DNA of 10,571 bases from Chlamydiota bacterium (lineage in GTDB: Bacteria > Chlamydiota > Chlamydiia > Chlamydiales > SM23-39): NCBI GenBank assembly GCA_027459365.1, contig DAIDIM010000115.1, forward strand, positions 1-10,571, read 5' to 3'. The notes under the pieces are model-generated. The model made no database searches, was not told the origin of the DNA, and was given only the letters and a program-made list of their open reading frames with translations. Numbering within the stretch: position 1 is the stretch's first letter; each line of letters opens with the position of its first letter. A program made the position numbers and the translations under genes. Positions 1 through 6,377 of the stretch are shown here, piece after piece.

Positions 1-116
1 GCATCTCCGGTGAGAGCGTCCGAGCTTTTATTATTTTTTTACTCGTCAATAGGGACGTTGCTGCTATTAACTCGTAAAAAAATAATAATATCATCGGACG
101 CCTCCCTCGGATCTGC
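1..116. repeat. Large imperfect palindrome (long hairpin), possibly an in-frame palindromic element
   Basis: The two halves pair over almost the whole length. GCGTCCGA (16-23) pairs with TCGGACGC (94-101). The T-rich arm 26-42 pairs with the A-rich arm 74-90 with a single mismatch in 17. AATAG (48-52) pairs with CTATT (64-68), leaving an 11-base loop at 53-63. Outside the core, GAG (12-14) can pair with CTC (102-104), TCCG (6-9) with CGGA (108-111), and GCA (1-3) with TGC (114-116). The element may extend left of the window. The GC-rich outer stem is not followed by a T run, so it is not a normal intrinsic terminator. Confidence 0.7.
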
Positions 117-201
117 CTTTCAAAAAATGTACAAAGTCGAGGTTAAGATTAGAAGTATGAAAAATAACGCTTTTGCAATCGGTATTCAGTTCGATTTATA
201 A
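1..201 (+). CDS. C-terminal fragment of a possible outer-membrane beta-barrel protein (enters from left edge)
   Basis: The frame is open from the window's first base to the TAA at 199-201, so this is probably the end of a gene starting outside. The last residues form a plausible amphipathic beta-hairpin. One strand is YKVEVKIRS, then a turn at MKNN, then a final strand AFAIGIQFDL in which F, I, I, F and L alternate with small or polar residues, as in the terminal strand of outer-membrane barrels. The part before it (about residues 6-38, with runs of Leu, Lys and Ile) does not look like barrel sequence and is encoded by a large palindrome at 1-116, so it may be an insertion. The stop overlaps the convergent glycosidase gene by 6 bases. 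The barrel assignment is inferred from pattern only; the frame could be fortuitous. Confidence 0.35.
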   Translation, partial: ASPVRASELLLFFYSSIGTLLLLTRKKIIISSDASLGSAFQKMYKVEVKIRSMKNNAFAIGIQFDL

Positions 202-1257
202 TGAGTTGGCGGATGTTTCAAAAGTCTTTTTTGCTTGAAGAATCCGCCTGACTGCTTGATCAATTCTTTCTTCAAGGATTAATCCATTGTTGACTGCGTC
301 GACAATGGATTGATGGATGTGCTTGATCTCTTCTGGCGATAGCTCTTTTCGCTCTTGATTGAGCATCTTTCCGCCAAAAAGCAAAAGATCGGATCCTGCG
401 TTGATGGCTTGTATTGCAGCCATTTCAATTGTTTTGGATTGTTTTAAAACTCCTTCCATCACAAGAGAATCGGTGATCACAAGTCCTTGAAAGCCAATAT
501 TTTCTCTTAAATAAGAGATCACCTTTTTGGAAAGTGTTGCGCAATTGTCTACATCCATTGAGGGAACTAAAATGTGCGCTGTCATGATTGCATCGGTCTC
601 TTTTGCAAGTTTTGCAAAAGGGTAAAGTTCTGTTTGTTCCCACTCTTCCATGGATTTATTGACGATTGGCAAATCGGTATGCGAATCGATTGCGACATCC
701 CCATGTCCTGGGAAATGTTTGAGTGTTGTGAGGACTCCAGCTTTATGATACCCATCAAGTGCTGATCTCCCATATTGAACAACGATTTCAGGCTTGTTAC
801 TATAGGATCTTGAACCGATCACCGGATTTAATGGGTTCACATTCACATCGACAACGGGGGCTAAATTCATATTGATGCCAACGGCTTTCATCTCCTGACC
901 CATAACAAAAGCGAGTTGCTCGGCGATTTTTGGATCGCCACTATCGCCAATTGCTTGATTGCCTGGAGAAATAGTAAAACCCTCTTTTAGACGGGCAACT
1001 TTTCCCCCTTCCTGATCAACGGCTATGAATAATGGAATTTTAGAAAGGTCTTGAAGTGATTTGCTTAAATATTTCACTTGCTCAGGTGAAGAGAGTTGAT
1101 TTGTCCAATTATAATAGATGATTCCTCCGACCCCCACTTCTTGGATTAAAGTTTTCGCTGCCTCATTTGCGGTAGCGCCGCGAAAAGTGACCATCATCAT
1201 TTGCCCAACTTTTTCTTCAAGTGGCATAAAAGGGGAGATACAGGCTAAGATGAACAT
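196..1257 (-). CDS. nagZ: Glycoside hydrolase family 3 beta-N-acetylhexosaminidase (NagZ type)
   Basis: The product (about 353 residues) is a single-domain GH3 TIM-barrel enzyme. The family removes beta-1,4-linked N-acetylglucosamine from muropeptides or related sugars, classically in cytosolic peptidoglycan recycling. Visible motifs from the ATG at 1257 are DQEGG (81-85), the NagZ signature KHFPGHG (180-186), the Asp-x-His dyad in DSHTDLP (D191, H193), and the nucleophile loop ITDSL (D263). Length is normal for NagZ. I chose the ATG at 1255-1257 because GAGG lies 9 bases upstream; a TTG five codons earlier (1272) is also open. From the TTG the N-terminus would read MRIFHMFILAC, faintly like a very short lipoprotein signal. 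The start is directly back-to-back with the next gene's ATG. No neighbouring gene belongs to peptidoglycan metabolism. Confidence 0.9.
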   Translation of the reverse strand: MFILACISPFMPLEEKVGQMMMVTFRGATANEAAKTLIQEVGVGGIIYYNWTNQLSSPEQVKYLSKSLQDLSKIPLFIAVDQEGGKVARLKEGFTISPGNQAIGDSGDPKIAEQLAFVMGQEMKAVGINMNLAPVVDVNVNPLNPVIGSRSYSNKPEIVVQYGRSALDGYHKAGVLTTLKHFPGHGDVAIDSHTDLPIVNKSMEEWEQTELYPFAKLAKETDAIMTAHILVPSMDVDNCATLSKKVISYLRENIGFQGLVITDSLVMEGVLKQSKTIEMAAIQAINAGSDLLLFGGKMLNQERKELSPEEIKHIHQSIVDAVNNGLILEERIDQAVRRILQAKKTFETSANSL

Positions 1258-1878
1258 ATGGAATATCCTCAAATTGGAAAATTTTCTCTAGACTATAATT
1301 TCTCTGACCGTTTCCGTCTATTTTCCTTCAAAGAGATCTTTTCGGAAGATTGCTATGCAAAATTGCAGAGTGCATTTGATCATGTTCCGTGGGTGAGAAA
1401 AAAAGAGGGCTTCTATGAACAGTATGAGTCGTTTGTTCAGCCGACAGATCAGCATGCGCTGGCAACTCTTTTTCATCCCTCTTTCTTCTTTCCCTTCAAA
1501 GAGAGAATAGAGTCTTATTTAGGCGTGCAATTTCAGAATCGAATTCGGTTGGCAGCTCACAAACTCATTCAAGCGGATGCTATCGGCTTGCATAATGATT
1601 ATACTCTTCCCGAACTTGGCCACGAGAATTATCGTTTCATTTTTCAATTTTCCAAAAATGAACAGGTTTTGGGAGGAGAGCTCTCATTTTGGGCATCGAG
1701 ATATAGCAAAGCAATTCTTAAAAAATATTCTTACCAGAGCAATTTTGGCGTCTGCTTCGAAATCACGCCTTACTCATTTCATTCTGTCGAAGAGGTCCTC
1801 GGTGAGCGATACACCCTTGTGATGTATTTGTGGGAAAAGGGGAGAAATCACAATGGTCTCGGATTTGAGGTGCATTAA
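1258..1878 (+). CDS. 2-oxoglutarate/Fe(II)-dependent oxygenase-like protein
   Basis: This 206-residue protein shows the metal and cosubstrate signature of the 2OG-Fe(II) oxygenase fold (prolyl-4-hydroxylase-like subgroup). An HxD pair in LHNDYT gives H112 and D114, a distal histidine lies in YSFHSVEE (H175), and an arginine nine residues later in GERYTLV (R184) is placed to bind the 2-oxoglutarate carboxylate. GGELSFW (139-145) fits the strand before the distal His. Substrate is unknown; relatives hydroxylate protein side chains or small molecules. ATG 1258 is the first possible start, because an in-frame TAA lies at 1246-1248; the ribosome site is weak (AGG 13 bases upstream). A weak promoter candidate (TTGCCC 1201-1206, CATAAA 1225-1230) lies inside the nagZ-like gene. 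No signal peptide is visible, so a cytosolic enzyme is likely. Confidence 0.7.
   Translation: MEYPQIGKFSLDYNFSDRFRLFSFKEIFSEDCYAKLQSAFDHVPWVRKKEGFYEQYESFVQPTDQHALATLFHPSFFFPFKERIESYLGVQFQNRIRLAAHKLIQADAIGLHNDYTLPELGHENYRFIFQFSKNEQVLGGELSFWASRYSKAILKKYSYQSNFGVCFEITPYSFHSVEEVLGERYTLVMYLWEKGRNHNGLGFEVH
1292..1320 (-). promoter_or_regulatory. Candidate sigma70-type promoter for the nagZ-like gene
   Basis: On the minus strand, TAGACG (1315-1320, 4 of 6 to TTGACA) and TATAGT (1292-1297, 5 of 6 to TATAAT) are separated by 17 bases. A start near 1285 would give a leader of about 28 bases carrying the GAGG ribosome site. The promoter lies inside the first codons of the divergent oxygenase gene, as it must because there is no intergenic space. 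Confidence 0.4.
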
Positions 1879-1906
1879 AAGAGCGTTTCGTGTAAAATTT
1901 GCTGAA

Positions 1907-1930
1907 CCCCACGAATTGTGTGGGAATTTT
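1907..1930 (+). terminator. Small hairpin between oxygenase gene and cold-shock gene (weak terminator or csp leader hairpin)
   Basis: CCCAC (1908-1912) pairs with GTGGG (1920-1924) around a 7-base loop and is followed by AATTTT. The stem is only five base pairs and the T run is short, so termination would be weak. A TAAAAT box at 1893-1898 could be a -10 element for the cold-shock gene, which would place this hairpin in its 5' leader instead. Confidence 0.3.
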
Positions 1931-1942
1931 AAGTGAGTTTTT

Positions 1943-2149
1943 ATGGGTAAATCTAAAGGTACTATCAAATTTTTTAACGTGCAAAAGGGATTCGGATTCA
2001 TTGCACCGGAAAGTGGCAGCAAAGATCTTTTTGTGCATGCAAACAATGTTCAAGGTGATCCTAAGTCTCTCCGCGAAGGTCAGAAAGTGGAATTCACAGA
2101 AGGCACTGGCCGTAAAGGTCCAGAAGCTATCGAAGTTTCTATTATCTAA
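1943..2149 (+). CDS. Cold-shock domain protein (CspA family)
   Basis: This 68-residue protein consists of one complete cold-shock domain, an OB-fold that binds single-stranded RNA and DNA and melts mRNA structure. RNP1 is KGFGFI (15-20) and RNP2 is LFVHA (29-33). The start GTIKFFN and the end GPEAIEVS are typical of bacterial Csp proteins, and the length matches the family exactly. The ribosome site is poor (GTGAG before a T run), and a small hairpin sits in the 64-base gap upstream, where a leader would be. The TAA at 2147-2149 overlaps the stop of the convergent transporter gene by 4 bases, so its terminator must lie in that gene. Whether it is cold-induced or constitutive cannot be told. 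Confidence 0.93.
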   Translation: MGKSKGTIKFFNVQKGFGFIAPESGSKDLFVHANNVQGDPKSLREGQKVEFTEGTGRKGPEAIEVSII

Positions 2150-3321
2150 CGGTGTGTGGGCTCTATTCTTCTGGATAGAGCCACCCAAACTTTTTCAAAT
2201 ACTCTACATAAAGCGCCATTGGCAATCACATTCGTGCATGTCACGAGCGGATCTAAAATCACATTAAACGCTAAAATAATTGCAATCATTTCTGGTGTAA
2301 AGCCAAGATATGTTTCGTAAATCGGGAGCATAATGAAAATCGCGCCGCCTAATACTGCTGCTGTTGCAAAGCGGGCAAGGACAAATACTGTGCTAAAACG
2401 GGCCCAAGTAAGTAAATCGATTGGATTTCCGTTAAAATGGTAATAAAGAATAAAGCAAAAGAAGCTGTTGATGATACAGTCTCCAATTTGTTGAATATTT
2501 GTTGTCGAGGGGATAATCGCTCCGGCAAGTTCCCTATTTTGTAGGTTTTTAGAAGTTCCAGAAATTGTCCACGGCATGGTAGAAAGGCTGCATCCTGAGC
2601 TAAAAGCAAGGCCAAAGGCGGGGAGAAGATTTTTAATTCGTTGCGTATATGCTGGGACAGATGGACCTCCTCCAAGGAGAAAAAGAAATGCGATATAGAC
2701 AAAAAGTGCGAGAACGAGCCACAGAAGTAGCTCTGCATATTGACCCACAACTTGATTGATTAAATCTGTTTTATACATCCTTGCGACAAATCCAAGAATA
2801 AAGATCGGAATGAGACGGGCAAAGAAGCGGGTTAAAATCAATTCAGCAAATCTCTTTCCTCTTAAAAAAAAGTTTTTGTGTGGAAATGAAAAAAAGATAC
2901 AGCATAAACCAAGTAATATACCAACAAAAGCCCCTTTATCAGCACTCCACCATACGGGCTTTATTACGGGCGCTCGCCATAGAGGAGAAAAAGAGTCTAG
3001 GAGTGTAGATGGCTTCATTGCCTCCAAATTGATGGTGACAAAAAAACCACATAGATAGGCATACCAAACACTACACGCATTCGAAACGGCTTCAAAAAAA
3101 AACAGGCAAAGGATAAAGAGGGGGGCTTTTTTCCCAAACGAGACAATCGCATATCCTATGAAAAAAGAGACTGTAAAAGGTAACAACCAGAGAAGAGTAT
3201 CTTTGATCAGGAGGCTAATTGTATATAAACCTCTATGAAAGAGGTCAGGAAGATAGGGCGCAAGTAGAAGATAGAGTGTAATGAGAAGGGCAACTTGGAA
3301 ACTACGGTGTTTCAATAACAT
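2146..3321 (-). CDS. Sodium:dicarboxylate symporter (SDF/DAACS) family transporter, divergent
   Basis: This 391-residue hydrophobic protein has about eight membrane spans and two re-entrant hairpins, as in the GltP/GltPh family, which imports acidic or neutral amino acids or dicarboxylates with Na+ or H+. Hairpin 1 carries the serine-rich tip SSGCSLSTMP (241-250). The TM7 NMDGT box corresponds to NIQQI (275-279). The TM8 segment around 353-371 keeps D357, T361 and N364. Against GltPh, the substrate-carboxylate arginine is V360 and the Na+-site aspartates are Q and N, so substrate and coupling are probably not those of a glutamate carrier. The start ATG 3321 has GAGG six bases upstream. It lies 13 bases after miaA and is almost surely its operon partner. 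Confidence 0.8.
   Translation of the reverse strand: MLLKHRSFQVALLITLYLLLAPYLPDLFHRGLYTISLLIKDTLLWLLPFTVSFFIGYAIVSFGKKAPLFILCLFFFEAVSNACSVWYAYLCGFFVTINLEAMKPSTLLDSFSPLWRAPVIKPVWWSADKGAFVGILLGLCCIFFSFPHKNFFLRGKRFAELILTRFFARLIPIFILGFVARMYKTDLINQVVGQYAELLLWLVLALFVYIAFLFLLGGGPSVPAYTQRIKNLLPAFGLAFSSGCSLSTMPWTISGTSKNLQNRELAGAIIPSTTNIQQIGDCIINSFFCFILYYHFNGNPIDLLTWARFSTVFVLARFATAAVLGGAIFIMLPIYETYLGFTPEMIAIILAFNVILDPLVTCTNVIANGALCRVFEKVWVALSRRIEPTHR
2159..2195 (+). terminator. Candidate terminator of the cold-shock gene, inside the convergent transporter gene
   Basis: GGCTCTAT (2159-2166) pairs perfectly with ATAGAGCC (2175-2182) around an 8-base loop, ten bases after the csp stop. A T5 run follows at 2191-2195, eight bases beyond the stem, which is further than usual. 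The hairpin encodes part of the C-terminal tail of the transporter on the other strand. Confidence 0.45.
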
Positions 3322-3334
3322 ATTTAACCTCAGT

Positions 3335-4330
3335 TTAACCTTGTTCGAAATCTTGCAAAATCACTTCTTTGAGTTGATCAGGTGTAAACTTGCTAATATC
3401 GAGCCAACGAAACATCGGTTCTTTTCGAAACCACGTAAATTGCCGTTTCGCAAAATGGCGAGTTGCTTTCTTAAATTTGGTTTTAAACTCCTTAAAATCA
3501 GCTTCCGTTTGCGGAGAATCGAGATATTCCAGCGCTTGTCGATACCCGATTGCTTGAGATGCAGATGGGTTTTTACGTATCCCTTGTTGATCCAGTTTTC
3601 GAACCTCGTCGAGAAATCCTTTTTGAATGATCTCCTCGCAGCGCTCTTCAATTTTGGGATAAAGGAGTTCTCTTGAGGAGAAGAGAAACCAACATCTAAA
3701 ATCATATTCAGGTTCTTCCAAACTTTCAGGTTTAGGAAAATCGCTCACTTTTCTTGTCGAAAGTGTCATGATCTCGAATGCTCTTACAATTTTTTGACGA
3801 TCGTGAGCAGAAATGGTTGCTGCATAGATAGGATCTAGAAACTGTAAGCGTTCATAAAAGAATTCAGGCCCGAGCTCTTCAATCTGCGCTTCAATTTTTT
3901 CTCGAACTGCTTTATCCGAAGGAGGTCCCATTGGTGGGCCATAGAGAAGTGTTCGTATGTAAAATCCGGAGCCTCCAACAATAATCGGAACATTTTCTCT
4001 GGAGAAAATATCAACGAGCGCTTTTTTTGCACATTTCTCAAACGACGCCACATTGAAAATCTCTTCGATATCGCAGATATCAATCATATGGTGCGCTATC
4101 AAGGCTCGATCAATTGACGAGACTTTCGCAGTCCCAATATCCATGCCACGATATACTTGGCAAGAATCGGCGGAGATAATTTCTCCGCCAATGGCTTGTG
4201 CTATAGATAGGGAAATATTGGTCTTTCCAATTGCGGTCGGACCTGCAATGACAATGACCTTTTTTTTCGAAAAGCTCGGGGGAATTTTTTTCTTTAGAGG
4301 ACGCTCAACAATTGCTCCTGAAGGTCTCAC
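3335..4330 (-). CDS. miaA: tRNA dimethylallyltransferase (tRNA isopentenyltransferase) MiaA
   Basis: MiaA transfers dimethylallyl from DMAPP to N6 of A37 in tRNAs reading UNN codons, which steadies codon pairing. Motifs seen are the P-loop GPTAIGKT (30-37), the substrate box SADSCQVYRGMDIGTAK (53-69), GGSGFYIRTLLYG, SASQAIGYRQ, and a C-terminal ATRHFAKRQFTWFR stretch, all diagnostic. At 331 residues it is slightly long because of a basic N-terminal extension of about 22 residues before the first strand. The start is GTG at 4330: no ATG fits, an in-frame TAG lies at 4346-4348, and AAGGG lies four bases upstream. It follows khpA by 25 bases and precedes the transporter by 13, so the three appear to form one transcript. 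Confidence 0.96.
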   Translation of the reverse strand: MRPSGAIVERPLKKKIPPSFSKKKVIVIAGPTAIGKTNISLSIAQAIGGEIISADSCQVYRGMDIGTAKVSSIDRALIAHHMIDICDIEEIFNVASFEKCAKKALVDIFSRENVPIIVGGSGFYIRTLLYGPPMGPPSDKAVREKIEAQIEELGPEFFYERLQFLDPIYAATISAHDRQKIVRAFEIMTLSTRKVSDFPKPESLEEPEYDFRCWFLFSSRELLYPKIEERCEEIIQKGFLDEVRKLDQQGIRKNPSASQAIGYRQALEYLDSPQTEADFKEFKTKFKKATRHFAKRQFTWFRKEPMFRWLDISKFTPDQLKEVILQDFEQG

Positions 4331-4355
4331 GATACCCTTAGTATACTAGAGAAAA

Positions 4356-4586
4356 TTATTGAATAATTTCGAGATGAACTCGTCTTCCAAGTCTTGCGCC
4401 GATTGACATCGCAAGAGTCCTAAGGGAACGGATGGCATTTCCTTTTCTTCCAACCACTTTACCCACATCTTCAGGAGCGACTCTGATTTCAATTGTAAGA
4501 CCATTTTGTCCGTCTATTCCACGGATATCGACCTGTTCGGGGATGTTGACCATATTTTTAATGAGATAAGCTACAAATTCTTCCAT
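4356..4586 (-). CDS. khpA: KH-domain RNA-binding protein KhpA
   Basis: This 76-residue protein consists of a single type II KH domain. The RNA-binding GxxG loop is GRKG (46-49), followed by the usual helix AIRSLRTLAMSIGARLG. The N-terminus MEEFVAYLIKNMV and the length match the KhpA/YlqC family, small RNA chaperones that in other bacteria pair with KhpB (Jag). No KhpB gene lies in this window. The ATG at 4586 has a clear GGAG seven bases upstream. It is the first gene of the khpA-miaA-transporter run, joining two RNA-related functions. A weak TATTAT -10 candidate on the minus strand (about 4629-4634) lies in the 150-base divergent gap upstream; its -35 is poor. Confidence 0.92.
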   Translation of the reverse strand: MEEFVAYLIKNMVNIPEQVDIRGIDGQNGLTIEIRVAPEDVGKVVGRKGNAIRSLRTLAMSIGARLGRRVHLEIIQ

Positions 4587-4672
4587 ATTATTTCTCCAAG
4601 AACACCCTCTTCAAGATGTTTCGGTATATAATAGGAAAGAGAGAGATTTTTTACCAGTACTACGATAAGCAC

Positions 4673-4701
4673 TTGATGAAAAAGAAGTGAAAATGTACAA
4701 T
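4673..4701 (+). promoter_or_regulatory. Sigma70-type promoter of the coiled-coil/pseudo-glutamine-synthetase operon
   Basis: TTGATG (4673-4678, 4 of 6) and TACAAT (4696-4701, 5 of 6) are separated by exactly 17 bases. Transcription would start near 4708, about 30 bases before the ATG at 4737, with AGG nine bases before that start. This is the only clear promoter in the 150-base gap between the divergent operons. Confidence 0.5.
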
Positions 4702-4736
4702 GTCTCAATACAATTCTACAAATTAGGCGATAAGTT

Positions 4737-6365
4737 ATGAATTCTTCCGAAACTCCCGATGTAACCCGTATTCAAAATGAACCTGAAATCATTGCTGAGG
4801 AAAGGGTGGACAAAGGTGAAGAAGGGGAGTCAAAATGGAGCGCTTCCTTTGTTGATTTTACAAAAAAACTGACTCAGTTCCCTACCCCAGAAGAGAAAAT
4901 CACGTTTGGTTTGAAGTTTATGCGGGAAACGATCTCTCAAGAGGGGAGTCCACGTTTCCGCGAGTTCTGGGAATCTAGACGTTTAGTCCTTCCTCTTTTC
5001 AAAGAAAATATTAACACGGCGATCCGTTCAAAGCTTTGGAATGAATATGTGGATTTAACTGTGGAAGCACGCCGTTTAAAAGAAATTCTTGAAGAGCAAA
5101 GCGCTTTTGCAATTGAACAAATCGATCTAGCTATCCAATCGATTGATAACGATCTTGTTAATTTTGAAACGCTCCTTGCTCAAAGTTCTGATTTAAATTT
5201 CCAAGATGCACCCCAGTCTATTCAGTCAAAAATTGCTACCTATCAGCAAATGCAAAAAGAATTGAATCTTCTCAATGCACTTGCGAGTCGATTGAACTCC
5301 TTGAGAAAGGAAATAATTAAAACCGATATGCGCATTCGCTTTAAAACAAAATTTTTCAAACGACTCTCTGAACTTGGCGATCGTATTTTCCCAAGAAGAA
5401 AGGCCCTCATTGAACAGGTGAGCCTTGAGTTTGAAAAAGATGTTGAGCGTTTTATCTCAAAACATTTTAAAGACGATGAGATTATCGGAGCTCCTTATTA
5501 TGCTTTAAGAGAAGAAATTAAGGCTTTTCAGTGGACTGCAAAAGTACTGACATTGAGCAGCCCTGTATTTAGCAGAACACGTCTTCGTATGAGTGAATGC
5601 TGGGATAAAGTAAAAGTCCTCGAAAAGGAACATAAAAAAGTTCTATTAGAGAAAAAGCAAGCCTCTTCTGAATCGTGCGCGGCTATTTTGAAAAAAATTG
5701 AAGATTTAAAAACGAGAAACGAGAGCTTGTCTTTACGTGATCTCGATAAAGAGATAGATCAAATCCTCGCTGAGATGAGGGCGATTTACTTGGATCGCGA
5801 AGATATCCGCTCTATGCGCGATTCTCTGTCACAACTTCGTATTCCTCATTTAGAAGCGCAAGAGAAAAAAGCAAAAGAATTAGAAGAAGAAGAAAAAGAA
5901 AAGTTACGAATTCGTAAAGAAAAACTGACCGCTACAAAAGACCAAATCACAGAACTTGCTCAAAAAGGATCGACACTTGATCTAGATACATTTGTGGTTC
6001 GATTCAAGGCAATTGAAGCCGATATTGCAGCTCTTGAGATTTCGAAATTAGAAAGACAACAGATAGAGCGTCAATTACGTCCTTTGAAAGATATCATGGC
6101 TGATAAGAAAGAAAATTCTCTTATGAATCTGAGCGATGATGATCGAAAAATGCTTGAAAATTATCGGATTGTCTTGCAGCAGAAGAAAGAGAGAAGACAG
6201 GAAATCAAAGAGCTTGTCGATTCTTATCGAAAAACTCTCGGATCTTCAGGTCTTGATTTTGAAAAAGCTTTCCAACTGCGTGAGCTATTGGATGTTGAAA
6301 AAGAGCGCCTAGATAAAGCAAATGCTGCGATTGAAGAGATCGAGCAAAAAATTGCTAAGCTCTGA
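4737..6365 (+). CDS. Large alpha-helical/coiled-coil protein of unknown function
   Basis: I do not recognise a family for this 542-residue protein. It begins with an acidic, probably disordered tail (about 1-33, many Glu and Asp), followed by almost continuous charged helix. Heptad-like stretches appear around 100-215 and from about 290 to the end, and a Glu/Lys-rich segment at roughly 372-395 (ELEEEEKEKL) is typical of a long coiled coil. Prolines are few. No signal peptide, membrane span or nucleotide-binding motif is visible, so it is likely a cytosolic, or possibly exported, structural or scaffolding protein. It heads a two-gene operon, with the glutamine-synthetase-like gene starting 12 bases after its stop, so the products may act together. 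Codon use looks like that of its neighbours. Confidence 0.85.
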   Translation: MNSSETPDVTRIQNEPEIIAEERVDKGEEGESKWSASFVDFTKKLTQFPTPEEKITFGLKFMRETISQEGSPRFREFWESRRLVLPLFKENINTAIRSKLWNEYVDLTVEARRLKEILEEQSAFAIEQIDLAIQSIDNDLVNFETLLAQSSDLNFQDAPQSIQSKIATYQQMQKELNLLNALASRLNSLRKEIIKTDMRIRFKTKFFKRLSELGDRIFPRRKALIEQVSLEFEKDVERFISKHFKDDEIIGAPYYALREEIKAFQWTAKVLTLSSPVFSRTRLRMSECWDKVKVLEKEHKKVLLEKKQASSESCAAILKKIEDLKTRNESLSLRDLDKEIDQILAEMRAIYLDREDIRSMRDSLSQLRIPHLEAQEKKAKELEEEEKEKLRIRKEKLTATKDQITELAQKGSTLDLDTFVVRFKAIEADIAALEISKLERQQIERQLRPLKDIMADKKENSLMNLSDDDRKMLENYRIVLQQKKERRQEIKELVDSYRKTLGSSGLDFEKAFQLRELLDVEKERLDKANAAIEEIEQKIAKL

Positions 6366-6377
6366 TATACATCAAAT

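Noticed and set aside
1..116. Palindrome as a bidirectional intrinsic terminator of the nagZ-like gene
   Set aside because: The GC-rich stem is not followed by a T run on either strand; the T and A tracts are inside the arms, and the whole structure lies 80 bases beyond the nagZ stop.
1899..2267. Longer plus-strand frame across the cold-shock gene
   Set aside because: It is out of frame with the csp gene, shows no family motifs, and the cold-shock domain in the other frame is unmistakable.
4356..4378. AT-rich palindrome around the khpA stop as a terminator
   Set aside because: The pairing arms are almost all A/T and imperfect, and miaA follows closely on the same strand, so read-through is expected.
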